Part shown: positions 26,407 through 34,520 of the stretch, in pieces
How positions within the stretch are numbered: position 1 is the stretch's first letter
Layout: the number at the start of each line of letters is the position of its first letter
NCBI RefSeq assembly: GCF_003219795.1
Contig: NZ_QJVC01000001.1
Span: 372,001-436,000 of the forward strand
Source of the DNA: Arthrobacter psychrolactophilus
Lineage (GTDB): Bacteria > Actinomycetota > Actinomycetes > Actinomycetales > Micrococcaceae
Length of the DNA stretch: 64,000 nt
Direction: 5' to 3'
Position numbers and translations under genes: made by a program
Notes under the pieces: generated by a model
Told to the model about the DNA's origin: nothing
The model's input: the letters and a program-made list of their open reading frames with translations, nothing else
The model's database searches: none

Positions 26407-27870
26407 ATGACAGCACGCCAGACACGGCTCACCCCCGACTCATCGTCAACTCCTCACGGGAAGTTGCACGGTAAACGAGTCGTCGCCGGCTTTGTGTTGG
26501 CCGTGGTGCTGCCCATCGTGGTGCAGTTGTTCACGGGCCATCTGAGCCTGCAAAACACCATGGTGGTGCAACTCGCGGTCACCGTGGCCGTGGCGCTTCT
26601 GGGCGGACTGTGGCCAGCGGTGCTTGCGGCCCTGTGGGCAACCTTGATTTTGAACTTTTACTCGGCCGCACCGGTTGGCACGCTCCACATCCACGACCCC
26701 GAGAACCTCGTGACCCTCATCGTGTTCGTGCTCGTGGCGGTTGCCGTAGCGCTCGCCGTGGATCAATCCGCACGGCGTTCACAGGAGGCCATCAGGGCTG
26801 GGGCCGAGGCAGCCACACTGAGCGAATTGGCCCGTGGCATCATTGCCTCCGAGGACACCGTGCAGGTGTTCCTGAAACAGGTGCGGGAGCATTTTGGGAT
26901 GAGCTCCGTGGTGCTCTTTCGCAAGGGTACGGAGCGGTGGTTCGCGGAAGCCTCGGTGGGTGTAAATCCGCCGAAAACCCCCGAAGAGGCCGACGCCCGT
27001 GAAGAGATTTCCCGGCAACTCGTGCTGGGACTGTCAGGTCGGGAGCTCTCCTCCCGTGAACGACGTTTGCTCAACGCCTTCGGGGCCCATCTGCTGGCGC
27101 TGGAACAACGCGTGGCATTGAATCAGACGCAGCGCGAGAACCGGCAGCTGAGCCAGGACAACAAGATGCGCACCTCCATCTTGCGCGCCGTCTCTCACGA
27201 CCTCCGCACACCCCTGGCCGGGATCAAGCTCGCCGTTAGCAGCCTGCGGCAAAGCGAGGTGACATTTAGCCCCGAGGACGAGGCCGAGCTCCTGGCCACG
27301 ATCGAGCACTACTCGGACAAGATGGAGGCGCTCGTGGGCAATCTGCTGGATATGTCCCGGCTCAGCGCCCAGATGGTCCTGCCGGTTGTGGGCCCGGTGT
27401 CATGGCAGGAAATTCTGCCCGCCGCCCTGCACGGGGTGCCCGAGGAACGGGTGCGCCGCGAGGTGCCGCCCAATATGCCGGCCATCGAGGCCGATTCTGG
27501 TCTCCTGGAACGCGTCATCGCCAACATCGTCGAAAACGCCGTGAAGTACGCGCCAGATTCGGAGATTCTCGTGGTGGGTTCCGTGGGCGGCACGGTCAGC
27601 GGACACCCGGCCAGCGAGCTGCGGATCGTGGATCACGGCAAGGGAGTCCCGGCCGCTGAGGTCATGGCCATGTTCCGGCCCTTCCAAAGGCTCGACGACG
27701 TCTCCTACGGCCCCCAGGGCGGCAGCGGCGTGGGCCTGGGGTTGGCTGTGGCGAAAGGATTTACCGAGATCATGGGCGGGGTGTTGGAAGCAGAAAAAAC
27801 ACCCGGCGGCGGGCTCACCATGATTATCCGGATGCCACTGTCCACGGGAGTCATGAGGACCCTGTCATGA
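26407..27870 (+). CDS. KdpD-like sensor histidine kinase lacking the N-terminal KdpD/Usp domains
   Basis: Membrane sensor kinase of 487 residues corresponding to the C-terminal half of KdpD. Four membrane segments (about residues 25-120) form the DUF4118 region, followed by a GAF-like domain (about 135-230), the phosphoacceptor helix AVSHDLRTPLAGIKLAVSSL and a HATPase domain with NIVENAVKYAP and GGSGVGLGLAVAKG. Classical KdpD has about 400 more residues at the N-terminus that bind ATP and Usp-like ligands; these are absent. The stop overlaps the KdpE-like start by four bases (ATGA). No kdpFABC pump genes lie within the window, so potassium control is unproven. Confidence 0.9.
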   Translation: MTARQTRLTPDSSSTPHGKLHGKRVVAGFVLAVVLPIVVQLFTGHLSLQNTMVVQLAVTVAVALLGGLWPAVLAALWATLILNFYSAAPVGTLHIHDPENLVTLIVFVLVAVAVALAVDQSARRSQEAIRAGAEAATLSELARGIIASEDTVQVFLKQVREHFGMSSVVLFRKGTERWFAEASVGVNPPKTPEEADAREEISRQLVLGLSGRELSSRERRLLNAFGAHLLALEQRVALNQTQRENRQLSQDNKMRTSILRAVSHDLRTPLAGIKLAVSSLRQSEVTFSPEDEAELLATIEHYSDKMEALVGNLLDMSRLSAQMVLPVVGPVSWQEILPAALHGVPEERVRREVPPNMPAIEADSGLLERVIANIVENAVKYAPDSEILVVGSVGGTVSGHPASELRIVDHGKGVPAAEVMAMFRPFQRLDDVSYGPQGGSGVGLGLAVAKGFTEIMGGVLEAEKTPGGGLTMIIRMPLSTGVMRTLS

Positions 27871-28541
27871 CCACCGTCCTCGTTGTTGACGACGAACCGC
27901 AGATCCTGCGCGCCCTCCACATCAATTTGCACGCGCACGGCTACACCGTGGTGCCGGCGCCCAACGGGGCCACAGCGTTAGCCGCCGCTCAGGAACAGGC
28001 GATCGACGTCGTCGTTCTTGACCTGGGACTGCCGGATATGGACGGCCTGGAGGTCATTGCGGGGCTGCGGGGCTGGACCGAGGTGCCGATCATTGTGCTC
28101 TCGGCGCGGCATGGCTCGCACGACAAGGTGGAGGCGCTCGACGCGGGAGCCGATGACTATGTGACCAAGCCGTTTGGGCTCGATGAGTTGCTCGCGAGGC
28201 TGCGGGCGGCGACGCGCAGGGCCGGGCCATTGACGGCCGAACCGCGCGTGGAGACGGCCGAATTCACGGTGGATCTGGCCAATAAACAAGTGTTTCGTGG
28301 GGGTGCCGCGGTCCGGATGACGCCCATTGAATGGAACGTTCTGGAGCTGCTGGTGCGCAATCCCGGGAGGCTCGTGAGCCAGCAGCAACTCCTCACGGAA
28401 GTGTGGGGGCCGGCTTATGCCAAGGAGAACCATTACCTGCGCGTGTACATGGCGCAGCTGCGGCGCAAACTCGAACGCGACCCCGCCGCGCCCGTGCACC
28501 TGCTCACGGAGGCGGGCATGGGATATCGCTTCGCACCCTGA
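27867..28541 (+). CDS. KdpE-like OmpR-family response regulator
   Basis: Response regulator of 224 residues. The receiver domain contains VVDDEPQILRAL, phospho-acceptor Asp in VLDLGLPDMDG and Lys in VTKPFG; the C-terminal winged helix includes RMTPIEWNVLELL, NPGRLVSQQQLL and MAQLRRKLERDP. The sequence is closest in style to KdpE, matching the kinase with which it shares an ATGA overlap. The pair must be translated together. What it controls is unknown here, because the nearest downstream gene is an efflux pump rather than a potassium transporter. Confidence 0.92.
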   Translation: MTTVLVVDDEPQILRALHINLHAHGYTVVPAPNGATALAAAQEQAIDVVVLDLGLPDMDGLEVIAGLRGWTEVPIIVLSARHGSHDKVEALDAGADDYVTKPFGLDELLARLRAATRRAGPLTAEPRVETAEFTVDLANKQVFRGGAAVRMTPIEWNVLELLVRNPGRLVSQQQLLTEVWGPAYAKENHYLRVYMAQLRRKLERDPAAPVHLLTEAGMGYRFAP

Positions 28542-28620
28542 GCGCGCTGAAAAAGGTTGACGGAAATAGGTGGCAGAATTGCTGGGCGCCACCTCTTACC
28601 CAATCTTTTGCAAGGAATTC

Positions 28621-30087
28621 ATGAAGACCTCAGCACCACCCGTCGGCAGGGCTCGCACCTTTGCCTTGGTATCCCTGTTCTTGGCATCGTTCATGGAACT
28701 GCTCGACGCCACGATCGTCAATGTTGCCCTGCCCGATATTGAACGTGCTTTAGGCGCCCAGAACGCCGAATTGCAGTGGATGGTGGCATCCTACACCTTG
28801 GCGCTGGCGATTGGCCTCATCACCGGATCCCGCCTGGGCGATATTTATGGGCGCAAGAAGATCTTCATCATCGGCCTGATCGTATTCACTGTGGCCTCCG
28901 TTTTGTGCGGTGCCGCGACGAACCCGGAGATGCTCATCGCCTCCCGCGCGCTGCAGGGCTTCGCCTCGGCGGCCATGATTCCGCAGGTGCTTTCCAGCCT
29001 GCAGGTCATGTATAAGCCTTCTGAGCGGGCCGGCGCCATGGCCGGATTCTCCGCCCTGGCCGGTGTTGCCGCCGTGTCGGGTCCCATCCTGGGCGCCGTG
29101 CTGACCAACGCCGACCTCTTCGGCTGGGGCTGGCGCACCATCTTCTTCGTCAACATCCCCGTAGGCCTGTTCGCCGTCATCTGCGCCATCAAGTTTGTAC
29201 CCGAATCCAAGGCTCCCGTCCGTCACAAACTGGACCTGTCCGGCGTCGTCATTCTTGCCGTGGGCATGCTGGCCATCCTCTACCCGCTCACGATGGGCCG
29301 TGAGGAAGGCTGGCCGCTCTGGACCTACCTGTCCATGCTGTTTGGTCTGCTGGTGCTGGGCGGTTTCGTCATGCTGCAGCGCCGCGAGGAAAAGAGCGGT
29401 GGCGAGCCGCTCGTGGCCGTGTCGCTGTTCAAGAGCCGCCCGTTCGCCGCCGGTATTGTCATGATGTTCTTGTTCTTCATCCCCATGAACGGCTTCTTCC
29501 TGATCCAGACCCTGTTCCTGCAGATCGGCCTGGAGTACCCCATCCTCAAGGCCGGACTGACCATGGTGCCCTTCTCGCTCATGGTGCCGATTCTGGCCGG
29601 GCTATCCGCCGCAATCCTCGCGAAGAAGATCGGCCGCGTGGTGCTGCAGCTGGGCCCGCTCGTCATCGCTGTGGGCTTCATCGTGCTGATCTTCACGGTT
29701 CATTCCGTGGGCGGCGCCGTCACCCCGTGGCACCTGCTGGCCGGTCTGGCCCTCAGCGGCGCCGGCTTCGGCATGGTCGTGGCACCCGTGGGCATCTTCG
29801 TGCTCTCCGAGGTCCCCACCAAGTTCGCCGGCAGCGCGTCCGGCCTGTTCAACACCACGAGCCAGCTGGCCGGTGCGCTGGGTGTTGCCATCATCGGCAC
29901 CATCTACTTCAACTCGCTCGAGGCCAGTACGGGCACGAGCCAGGCCGCGGTCTTCATCGACGGCTTCACCTTCACGATGTGGATCATGGCCGGCGGCATG
30001 GTGCTGGCCTCGATCGCCGCGACCTTCCTGCCTCGTTGGGCCTCCGAAAACGATCCCGCCCAGGATTCCGCCCTGATCGAGCTCTAA
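28621..30087 (+). CDS. DHA2-family MFS drug/metabolite exporter
   Basis: A 488-residue inner-membrane antiporter with about 14 hydrophobic segments. The first helix carries SFMELLDATIVNVALPDIER, the D1-like motif of EmrB/QacA transporters, and GSRLGDIYGRKK is the MFS loop motif A. AAGGA five bases before 28621 sets the start; the frame is open to 28570 without a better site. It lies 79 bases after the response regulator and could be under its control or have its own promoter. There is no TetR or MarR gene next to it. The substrate is unknown. Confidence 0.9.
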   Translation: MKTSAPPVGRARTFALVSLFLASFMELLDATIVNVALPDIERALGAQNAELQWMVASYTLALAIGLITGSRLGDIYGRKKIFIIGLIVFTVASVLCGAATNPEMLIASRALQGFASAAMIPQVLSSLQVMYKPSERAGAMAGFSALAGVAAVSGPILGAVLTNADLFGWGWRTIFFVNIPVGLFAVICAIKFVPESKAPVRHKLDLSGVVILAVGMLAILYPLTMGREEGWPLWTYLSMLFGLLVLGGFVMLQRREEKSGGEPLVAVSLFKSRPFAAGIVMMFLFFIPMNGFFLIQTLFLQIGLEYPILKAGLTMVPFSLMVPILAGLSAAILAKKIGRVVLQLGPLVIAVGFIVLIFTVHSVGGAVTPWHLLAGLALSGAGFGMVVAPVGIFVLSEVPTKFAGSASGLFNTTSQLAGALGVAIIGTIYFNSLEASTGTSQAAVFIDGFTFTMWIMAGGMVLASIAATFLPRWASENDPAQDSALIEL

Positions 30088-30127
30088 AAAGTACGACGGC
30101 GGGTCCCCGGCTCCGGGGGTTTGTTCG

Positions 30128-30204
30128 GTTCTGCGTAAAGTTCGCCGTGAACTTGCCGCACAACACTGTTGTGCGGCAAGTTCAACGCCAACTCAACGCA
30201 GAAC
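30128..30204. repeat. Near-perfect 35-base palindrome inside an outer 9-bp arm
   Basis: The arm at 30149-30165 is the exact complement of 30167-30183 with one central base. GTTCTGCGT (30128-30136) and ACGCAGAAC (30196-30204) form an outer stem. It follows CCCCGGCTCCGGGG at 30105-30118, a separate terminator-like stem of the MFS gene. No T-tract follows the palindrome. Confidence 0.8.
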
Positions 30205-30257
30205 AGTGCACGGCGACGCGATTCTCACCCGCTTCGGCCGTGCTTTAGGGTTTAAAC

Positions 30258-30920
30258 ATGACTTTCTCGCTTCCACCGGCCGGATCCCTGCTTGCCATTT
30301 GTCGTGTTCACCAGCTGATCACGACCAAAACGGGCTCTGGTGTCACAGCGATCGACAAACGTGCCGTGGAGGGACCGGTCAATCTGCGAAAATTTGGTGT
30401 CTTTGGCGATGTTCAGGCCGACTCCGAACATCACGGCGGCCCCGATCAGGCCATCTACGCCTATTCGCAGGAAGACGCCGACTATTGGAGCGCGGAACTA
30501 GGGCGCCCCATCGAGGCCGGTTTGTTTGGAGAAAACCTGCGGACGCAAGGAGTCGAGACCACGCACGCCGTGATTGGCACGCGATGGCGCATTGGCAAGG
30601 CACTGCTTGAGGTGACCTCGCCGCGTGTTCCGTGCGCAACCTTTGGCGAACGTATGGGGGAGCCGCAGTGGGTCAAGCGATTCACCCAGGCCGCCCGCGT
30701 GGGCACCTACCTGCGGGTTGTGGAACACGGCAAGGCTCAGGCGGGTGATGCCGTCGTAGTTGAGCATGTTCCCGAGCATGGAATCACGGTGGGTAAGTTC
30801 TTCGCCAACGCCACTGTCGAGGACGTTCATACGCTGCGGGCGCTGCACGATTCGGGAGAGCTGACGCTCGGGAATCACTACTGGCCGTACTTCCGCAGGA
30901 TCCTAGCCAACGCCTCATAA
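30258..30920 (+). CDS. MOSC-domain protein (YiiM-like)
   Basis: A 220-residue cytoplasmic protein carrying a MOSC domain, the sulfur-carrier fold shared with molybdenum-cofactor sulfurases and YiiM. The family cysteine is in RVPCATFGERM at about residue 123; GDVQADSEHHGGPDQAIYAY and GENLRTQGV are other conserved segments. It lacks the PLP-dependent sulfurase half. Homologous stand-alone proteins support reduction of N-hydroxylated compounds, but the acceptor here is unknown. TAGGGT at 30246-30251 ends six bases before the ATG, suggesting a leaderless transcript starting just after the palindrome. Confidence 0.88.
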   Translation: MTFSLPPAGSLLAICRVHQLITTKTGSGVTAIDKRAVEGPVNLRKFGVFGDVQADSEHHGGPDQAIYAYSQEDADYWSAELGRPIEAGLFGENLRTQGVETTHAVIGTRWRIGKALLEVTSPRVPCATFGERMGEPQWVKRFTQAARVGTYLRVVEHGKAQAGDAVVVEHVPEHGITVGKFFANATVEDVHTLRALHDSGELTLGNHYWPYFRRILANAS

Positions 30921-30987
30921 ACGGCTATGTGCCGAACCTCACGGGCTGCCATCGACTTTCTCTATATCGCAGCGGTAAGGTATGGCC

Positions 30988-31252
30988 TACAATTTAAATA
31001 TCCCCCACTCCGGTATCTCCTTTTATTTTCTGCCCAATTTTTGAGGCAGGAGCCTGAAGTGTTTGGGGCCCGCGGAAATTGCGCGGGCAAGTAGCGTTCA
31101 TAGGGGATTGCCGGCAAAGAAACGCCATGTGGTGTTGGTTGTTTACAACATCGCCGGCCGTATCTATTGATACGACAATGGCGCGAGATCCTGCCCGGGA
31201 TGCCCGGTAGCGGCTGGATTTCTGTTATGCGGCAACCTCGCCGCCAGGCCCT
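30988..31252 (+). promoter_or_regulatory. Promoter and long leader of the DEAD-box helicase gene
   Basis: TACAAT at 30988-30993 is a good -10 box with no clear -35. A transcript from about 31000 would have an untranslated leader of some 250 bases, including the stem GCCCGCG/CGCGGGC (31068-31074 with 31082-31088). Long leaders are typical of cold-shock helicase genes. Confidence 0.5.
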
Positions 31253-33223
31253 ATGAATGAGGACATTTTGACCATGCCCGAAAACTTGACAGATACTTCC
31301 GCGGAAACCGTAGAAGAAATCGAAACTACTTTCGCCGACTTGGGTATTGACGGCCGTGTGCTGTCTGCCCTGAGCGACGTTGGCTACGAAAAGCCCTCAC
31401 CCATCCAGGCTGCAACCATTCCGTTGCTCCTCGAGGGCCGCGACGTTGTTGGCTTGGCCCAGACCGGAACCGGTAAGACGGCAGCATTCGCCGTTCCCGC
31501 CCTGTCCCGCATGGCCGAGCTGATGGACCTCAACGGTCCCACCAAGGACACGCAGATCCTGGTTCTGGCTCCGACTCGCGAGCTGGCCCTTCAGGTTGCT
31601 GAAGCGTTCACCTCCTACGCCAAGTACATGGACAACTTCTCCGTACTCCCCGTTTACGGTGGATCGGCTTACGGCCCGCAGCTGGCCGGCCTGCGCCGCG
31701 GTGCACAGGTTGTTGTCGGTACCCCCGGCCGCGTTATCGATCACCTCTCCAAGGGCTCCTTGGACCTCTCCAACCTCCAGTACCTGGTCTTGGATGAGGC
31801 CGATGAGATGCTGCGTATGGGCTTTGCCGAAGACGTAGAGCAGATCCTCGCTCAGACCCCGAAGGAGAAGCAGGTTGCCCTGTTCTCCGCCACGATGCCG
31901 GGCCAGATCCGCCGCATCTCCAAGCAGTACCTGAACAACCCGGCCGAGGTCACGGTTAAGTCCAAGACCACCACCGGTGCCAACACCCGCCAGCGTTACT
32001 TGCAGGTCATGGGCCCGCACAAGCTGGATGCTTTGACCCGCGTGCTTGAAGTTGAAGAGTTCGAAGGCGTCATCGCGTTCGTTCGCACCAAGATGGCTAC
32101 CGAAGACCTCGCCGACAAGCTGAAGTCACGTGGCTTCCAGGCTGCCGCCATCAACGGTGACATCCCGCAGCAGCAGCGTGAGCGCACCGTCGAGGCATTG
32201 CGCGACGGCAAGATCGACATCCTGGTTGCCACCGACGTTGCCGCTCGTGGCCTTGACGTTGAGCGCATCACGCACGTCATCAACTACGACATCCCGCATG
32301 ACACCGAGTCCTACGTGCACCGTATTGGCCGTACGGGCCGCGCCGGCCGCTCGGGTGACGCAATCCTGTTCATGACTCCTCGCGAGAAGTACTTGCTTCG
32401 TGCCATCGAGAAGGCCACGCGCCAGCCCGTTGAGCAGATGCACCTGCCGTCCGCAGAAACCATTAACTCCCTGCGTTTGGGTAAGTTCGCTGAGAAGATC
32501 ACCGAAACCCTCGCCAGCAAGGATGTTGCTAAGTTCCGCGACCTGATCGCGTCCTACGAGCAGGAACACGATGTTCCCGCATCGGAGATCGCAGCAGCCT
32601 TGGCCGTTATGGCCCAGGGTGGACAGCCGTTGCTCGTCAACGACCTGCCGGCAGCTCCGGAATACCAGAAGAAGGATCGCTCCAAGGATGGCTTCGGCTC
32701 ACGTGGCCCGACCCGCACCCTGACCGAGGGCAACGCCACCTACCGTATCTCGGTAGGCCGTCGCCAGCGCGTTATGCCCGGTTCCATCGTTGGCGCCATT
32801 GCCAACGAAGGTGGCCTGTCCTCCTCGCAGATCGGCGGAATCGACATCCGCTCGGATCACACCTTGGTGGAGCTGCCTGCTGACCTGAGCAAGGACCAGT
32901 GGAAGGCACTGAGCCGCACCCGCATCAGCGGCGAGCTCATCAACCTGGAACTCGACAAGGGCCGTCGTCCGGCCGGCGGCGGCGGAACAGGTGCCCCGTA
33001 CAAGGCCCGCGAAGACCGTGGTGACCGTGGCCAGGGTGGATTCAAGAAGAAGTTCGACGGCGACCGCGGCGGCTTCCGCGGTGGCGACCGCGACCGTGGT
33101 GCAGACCGTGGCGAGCGCGGCTTCTCCAGCGATCGCGGCCAGAGCCACACGGGTCACGGTGGTGGCGACCGCCGCCCCCGTCACGAAGGTGGACAGAACT
33201 TTAACAGCAAGGGCAAGTGGTAA
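31253..33223 (+). CDS. deaD: DEAD-box ATP-dependent RNA helicase (DeaD/CsdA type)
   Basis: RNA helicase of 656 residues, probably active in ribosome assembly and RNA decay at low temperature. Motifs in order: Q-motif with PSPIQAATIP, motif I AQTGTGKT, PTRELALQ, LDEADEML, SAT, and HRIGRTGRAGR. About residues 495-570 form a DbpA-type RNA-binding domain (TYRISVGRRQRVMPGSIVGA). The tail is Arg/Gly/Asp-rich (DRGGFRGGDRDRG) and likely binds RNA non-specifically. Start at 31253 or 31274: GAGGA lies ten bases before the second, so the shorter form is possible. The long leader and RGG-like tail fit a cold-induced helicase. It is monocistronic and ends in a strong terminator. Confidence 0.95.
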   Translation: MNEDILTMPENLTDTSAETVEEIETTFADLGIDGRVLSALSDVGYEKPSPIQAATIPLLLEGRDVVGLAQTGTGKTAAFAVPALSRMAELMDLNGPTKDTQILVLAPTRELALQVAEAFTSYAKYMDNFSVLPVYGGSAYGPQLAGLRRGAQVVVGTPGRVIDHLSKGSLDLSNLQYLVLDEADEMLRMGFAEDVEQILAQTPKEKQVALFSATMPGQIRRISKQYLNNPAEVTVKSKTTTGANTRQRYLQVMGPHKLDALTRVLEVEEFEGVIAFVRTKMATEDLADKLKSRGFQAAAINGDIPQQQRERTVEALRDGKIDILVATDVAARGLDVERITHVINYDIPHDTESYVHRIGRTGRAGRSGDAILFMTPREKYLLRAIEKATRQPVEQMHLPSAETINSLRLGKFAEKITETLASKDVAKFRDLIASYEQEHDVPASEIAAALAVMAQGGQPLLVNDLPAAPEYQKKDRSKDGFGSRGPTRTLTEGNATYRISVGRRQRVMPGSIVGAIANEGGLSSSQIGGIDIRSDHTLVELPADLSKDQWKALSRTRISGELINLELDKGRRPAGGGGTGAPYKAREDRGDRGQGGFKKKFDGDRGGFRGGDRDRGADRGERGFSSDRGQSHTGHGGGDRRPRHEGGQNFNSKGKW

Positions 33224-33245
33224 ACACCACGCCCTAAGGCACTAG

Positions 33246-33280
33246 AAGGCCGGTCATCCGTAAGGATGGCCGGCCTTTTT
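33246..33280 (+). terminator. Terminator of the helicase gene
   Basis: A 14-bp stem (33246-33259 with 33264-33277), GTAA loop and a TTTTT end, 22 bases after the stop. Confidence 0.92.
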
Positions 33281-33459
33281 GGCGTTTAAAACCAAGAAGA
33301 AAACCGCCCTCAAGTCGGCATGTGACGCACTTCATGAAAATGACTCTTTCGGGCCAAAGTTCCTTGAATTTTAGGGCTTTTTGCTCGTGGAATGAACGTT
33401 TTATGACGAGTGAAAAGCCGCAAAATGGCCACCTGATGGCTTTATTGGGAACCGTCGAT

Positions 33460-33488
33460 TTCACATCTTGCCAAAGCGCTGGTAAAGT
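33460..33488 (+). promoter_or_regulatory. Predicted promoter of tRNA-Thr
   Basis: TTCACA (33460-33465), a 17-base spacer and TAAAGT (33483-33488); the expected start is five to six bases before the tRNA. Confidence 0.5.
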
Positions 33489-33499
33489 ATTTTCTCGTT

Positions 33500-33571
33500 G
33501 CCCCCCTAGCTCAGTGGTAGAGCGCGTTCTTGGTAAGAACGAGGTCACCGGATCGATTCCGGTGGGGGGCT
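33500..33571 (+). tRNA. tRNA-Thr (GGT)
   Basis: Acceptor GCCCCCC (33500-33506) pairs with GGGGGGC (33564-33570), discriminator T at 33571. The anticodon arm TTCTTGGTAAGAA carries GGT. The D-arm AGCTCAGTGGTAGAGC and the T-arm around GGATCGATTCC are regular. CCA is not encoded. Confidence 0.95.
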
Positions 33572-33632
33572 CGGAAATGAGAAGGCTCGTGTCAAGACGG
33601 TTTTGGCCGGGACACGGGCCAGTCTCATTTAT

Positions 33633-33706
33633 GGCGGCATAGCTCAGTTGGTTAGAGCGCACGACTCATAATCGTGAGGTCCCGAGATCGAGTCTCGGTG
33701 CCGCTA
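33633..33706 (+). tRNA. tRNA-Met (CAT)
   Basis: Acceptor GGCGGCA pairs with TGCCGCT (a G-T first pair), discriminator A at 33706. The anticodon loop CTCATAA carries CAT; the D-arm is AGCTCAGTTGGTTAGAGC and the T-arm loop GATCGAGTC. It has the elongator rather than initiator form; a lysidine-modified tRNA-Ile2 is less likely. CCA is not encoded. Confidence 0.9.
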
Positions 33707-33719
33707 CCGCAAGAAGAAG

Positions 33720-33757
33720 CCCGTAATTCCTGGTGACAGGGATTGCGGGTTTTTTTG
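33720..33757 (+). terminator. Terminator of the tRNA pair
   Basis: CCCGTAATTCC and GGGATTGCGGG (33720-33730 with 33739-33749) form a stem with two G-T pairs, followed by seven or more T residues. It probably ends a tRNA-Thr/tRNA-Met transcript. Confidence 0.85.
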
Positions 33758-33844
33758 TTGTGCGCCGCGTCCTCCCAGCTCCCGCCGAGTCTCGTCGCGT
33801 AGGCTGCGATTAATCACCTGCAAGGCCAACGCAAAGGATTGACT

Positions 33845-34510
33845 ATGACTAGAGTTCTCATCATTGGTGGACACGGGAAGATCGCGCTGTTGCTGGCGCC
33901 GCTCTTGAAGGAAGCCGGCATGGAGGTCACCTCCGTGATCCGTCACGCGCACCAGGCCGAGGCGGTAGCCGCCGCGGGGGCACGTGCTGTGGTGCACGAC
34001 GTCGAACATGCCTCGGTGGCCGAACTGGCCGAGCTGTTCACGGGACAGGACGCCATCATTTGGTCTGCAGGTGCCGGCGGGGGAGACCCGGAGCGGACGT
34101 ATGCGGTCGATCGTGATGCGGCGATCGCCTCCATGGACGCGGCCGTAGCAGCTGGCGTGCCGCGTTACATCATGGTCTCCTACCTTGGAGCCCGCCTGGA
34201 CCACGGTGTGCCGCCTGAGAACAGCTTCTTTGCCTATGCGGAGGCTAAAGCGGCGGCGGACGCCCACCTGCGAGGCATCACGGACCTGGCGTGGACCATT
34301 TTGGCTCCGGGCGCACTCACGCTCGGGGAGGCGACGGGCCTGATCGATCCCACACCGGCGCTGGAGCGTGACCCCGCTGATCCAGGCAAAACCTCGCGGG
34401 CGAATGTGGCGCTCGTGGCGGCCGCGGTCGTGGACCATCCCAAGACCATCATGCGCACGATTGCCTTCAGCGACGGTGCGCTGTCGATCGGGCAGGTGCT
34501 TAGCCCGTAA
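33845..34510 (+). CDS. NAD(P)-binding atypical SDR (NmrA/YwnB-like)
   Basis: A 221-residue soluble protein with an N-terminal Rossmann motif VLIIGGHGKIALLLAPLL and the segment YIMVSYLGARLDHGV, as in NmrA/YwnB-type epimerase-like proteins that often lack the classical catalytic tyrosine-lysine pair. DLAWTILAPGALT is the conserved C-terminal substrate-side stretch. AAAGGA six bases before the ATG at 33845 supports the start over the TTG two codons earlier. Such proteins act as NADPH sensors or reductases; the function here is open. The antiporter gene follows immediately, its -10 box overlapping this stop codon. Confidence 0.85.
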   Translation: MTRVLIIGGHGKIALLLAPLLKEAGMEVTSVIRHAHQAEAVAAAGARAVVHDVEHASVAELAELFTGQDAIIWSAGAGGGDPERTYAVDRDAAIASMDAAVAAGVPRYIMVSYLGARLDHGVPPENSFFAYAEAKAAADAHLRGITDLAWTILAPGALTLGEATGLIDPTPALERDPADPGKTSRANVALVAAAVVDHPKTIMRTIAFSDGALSIGQVLSP

Positions 34511-34520
34511 AATCAGTCAG

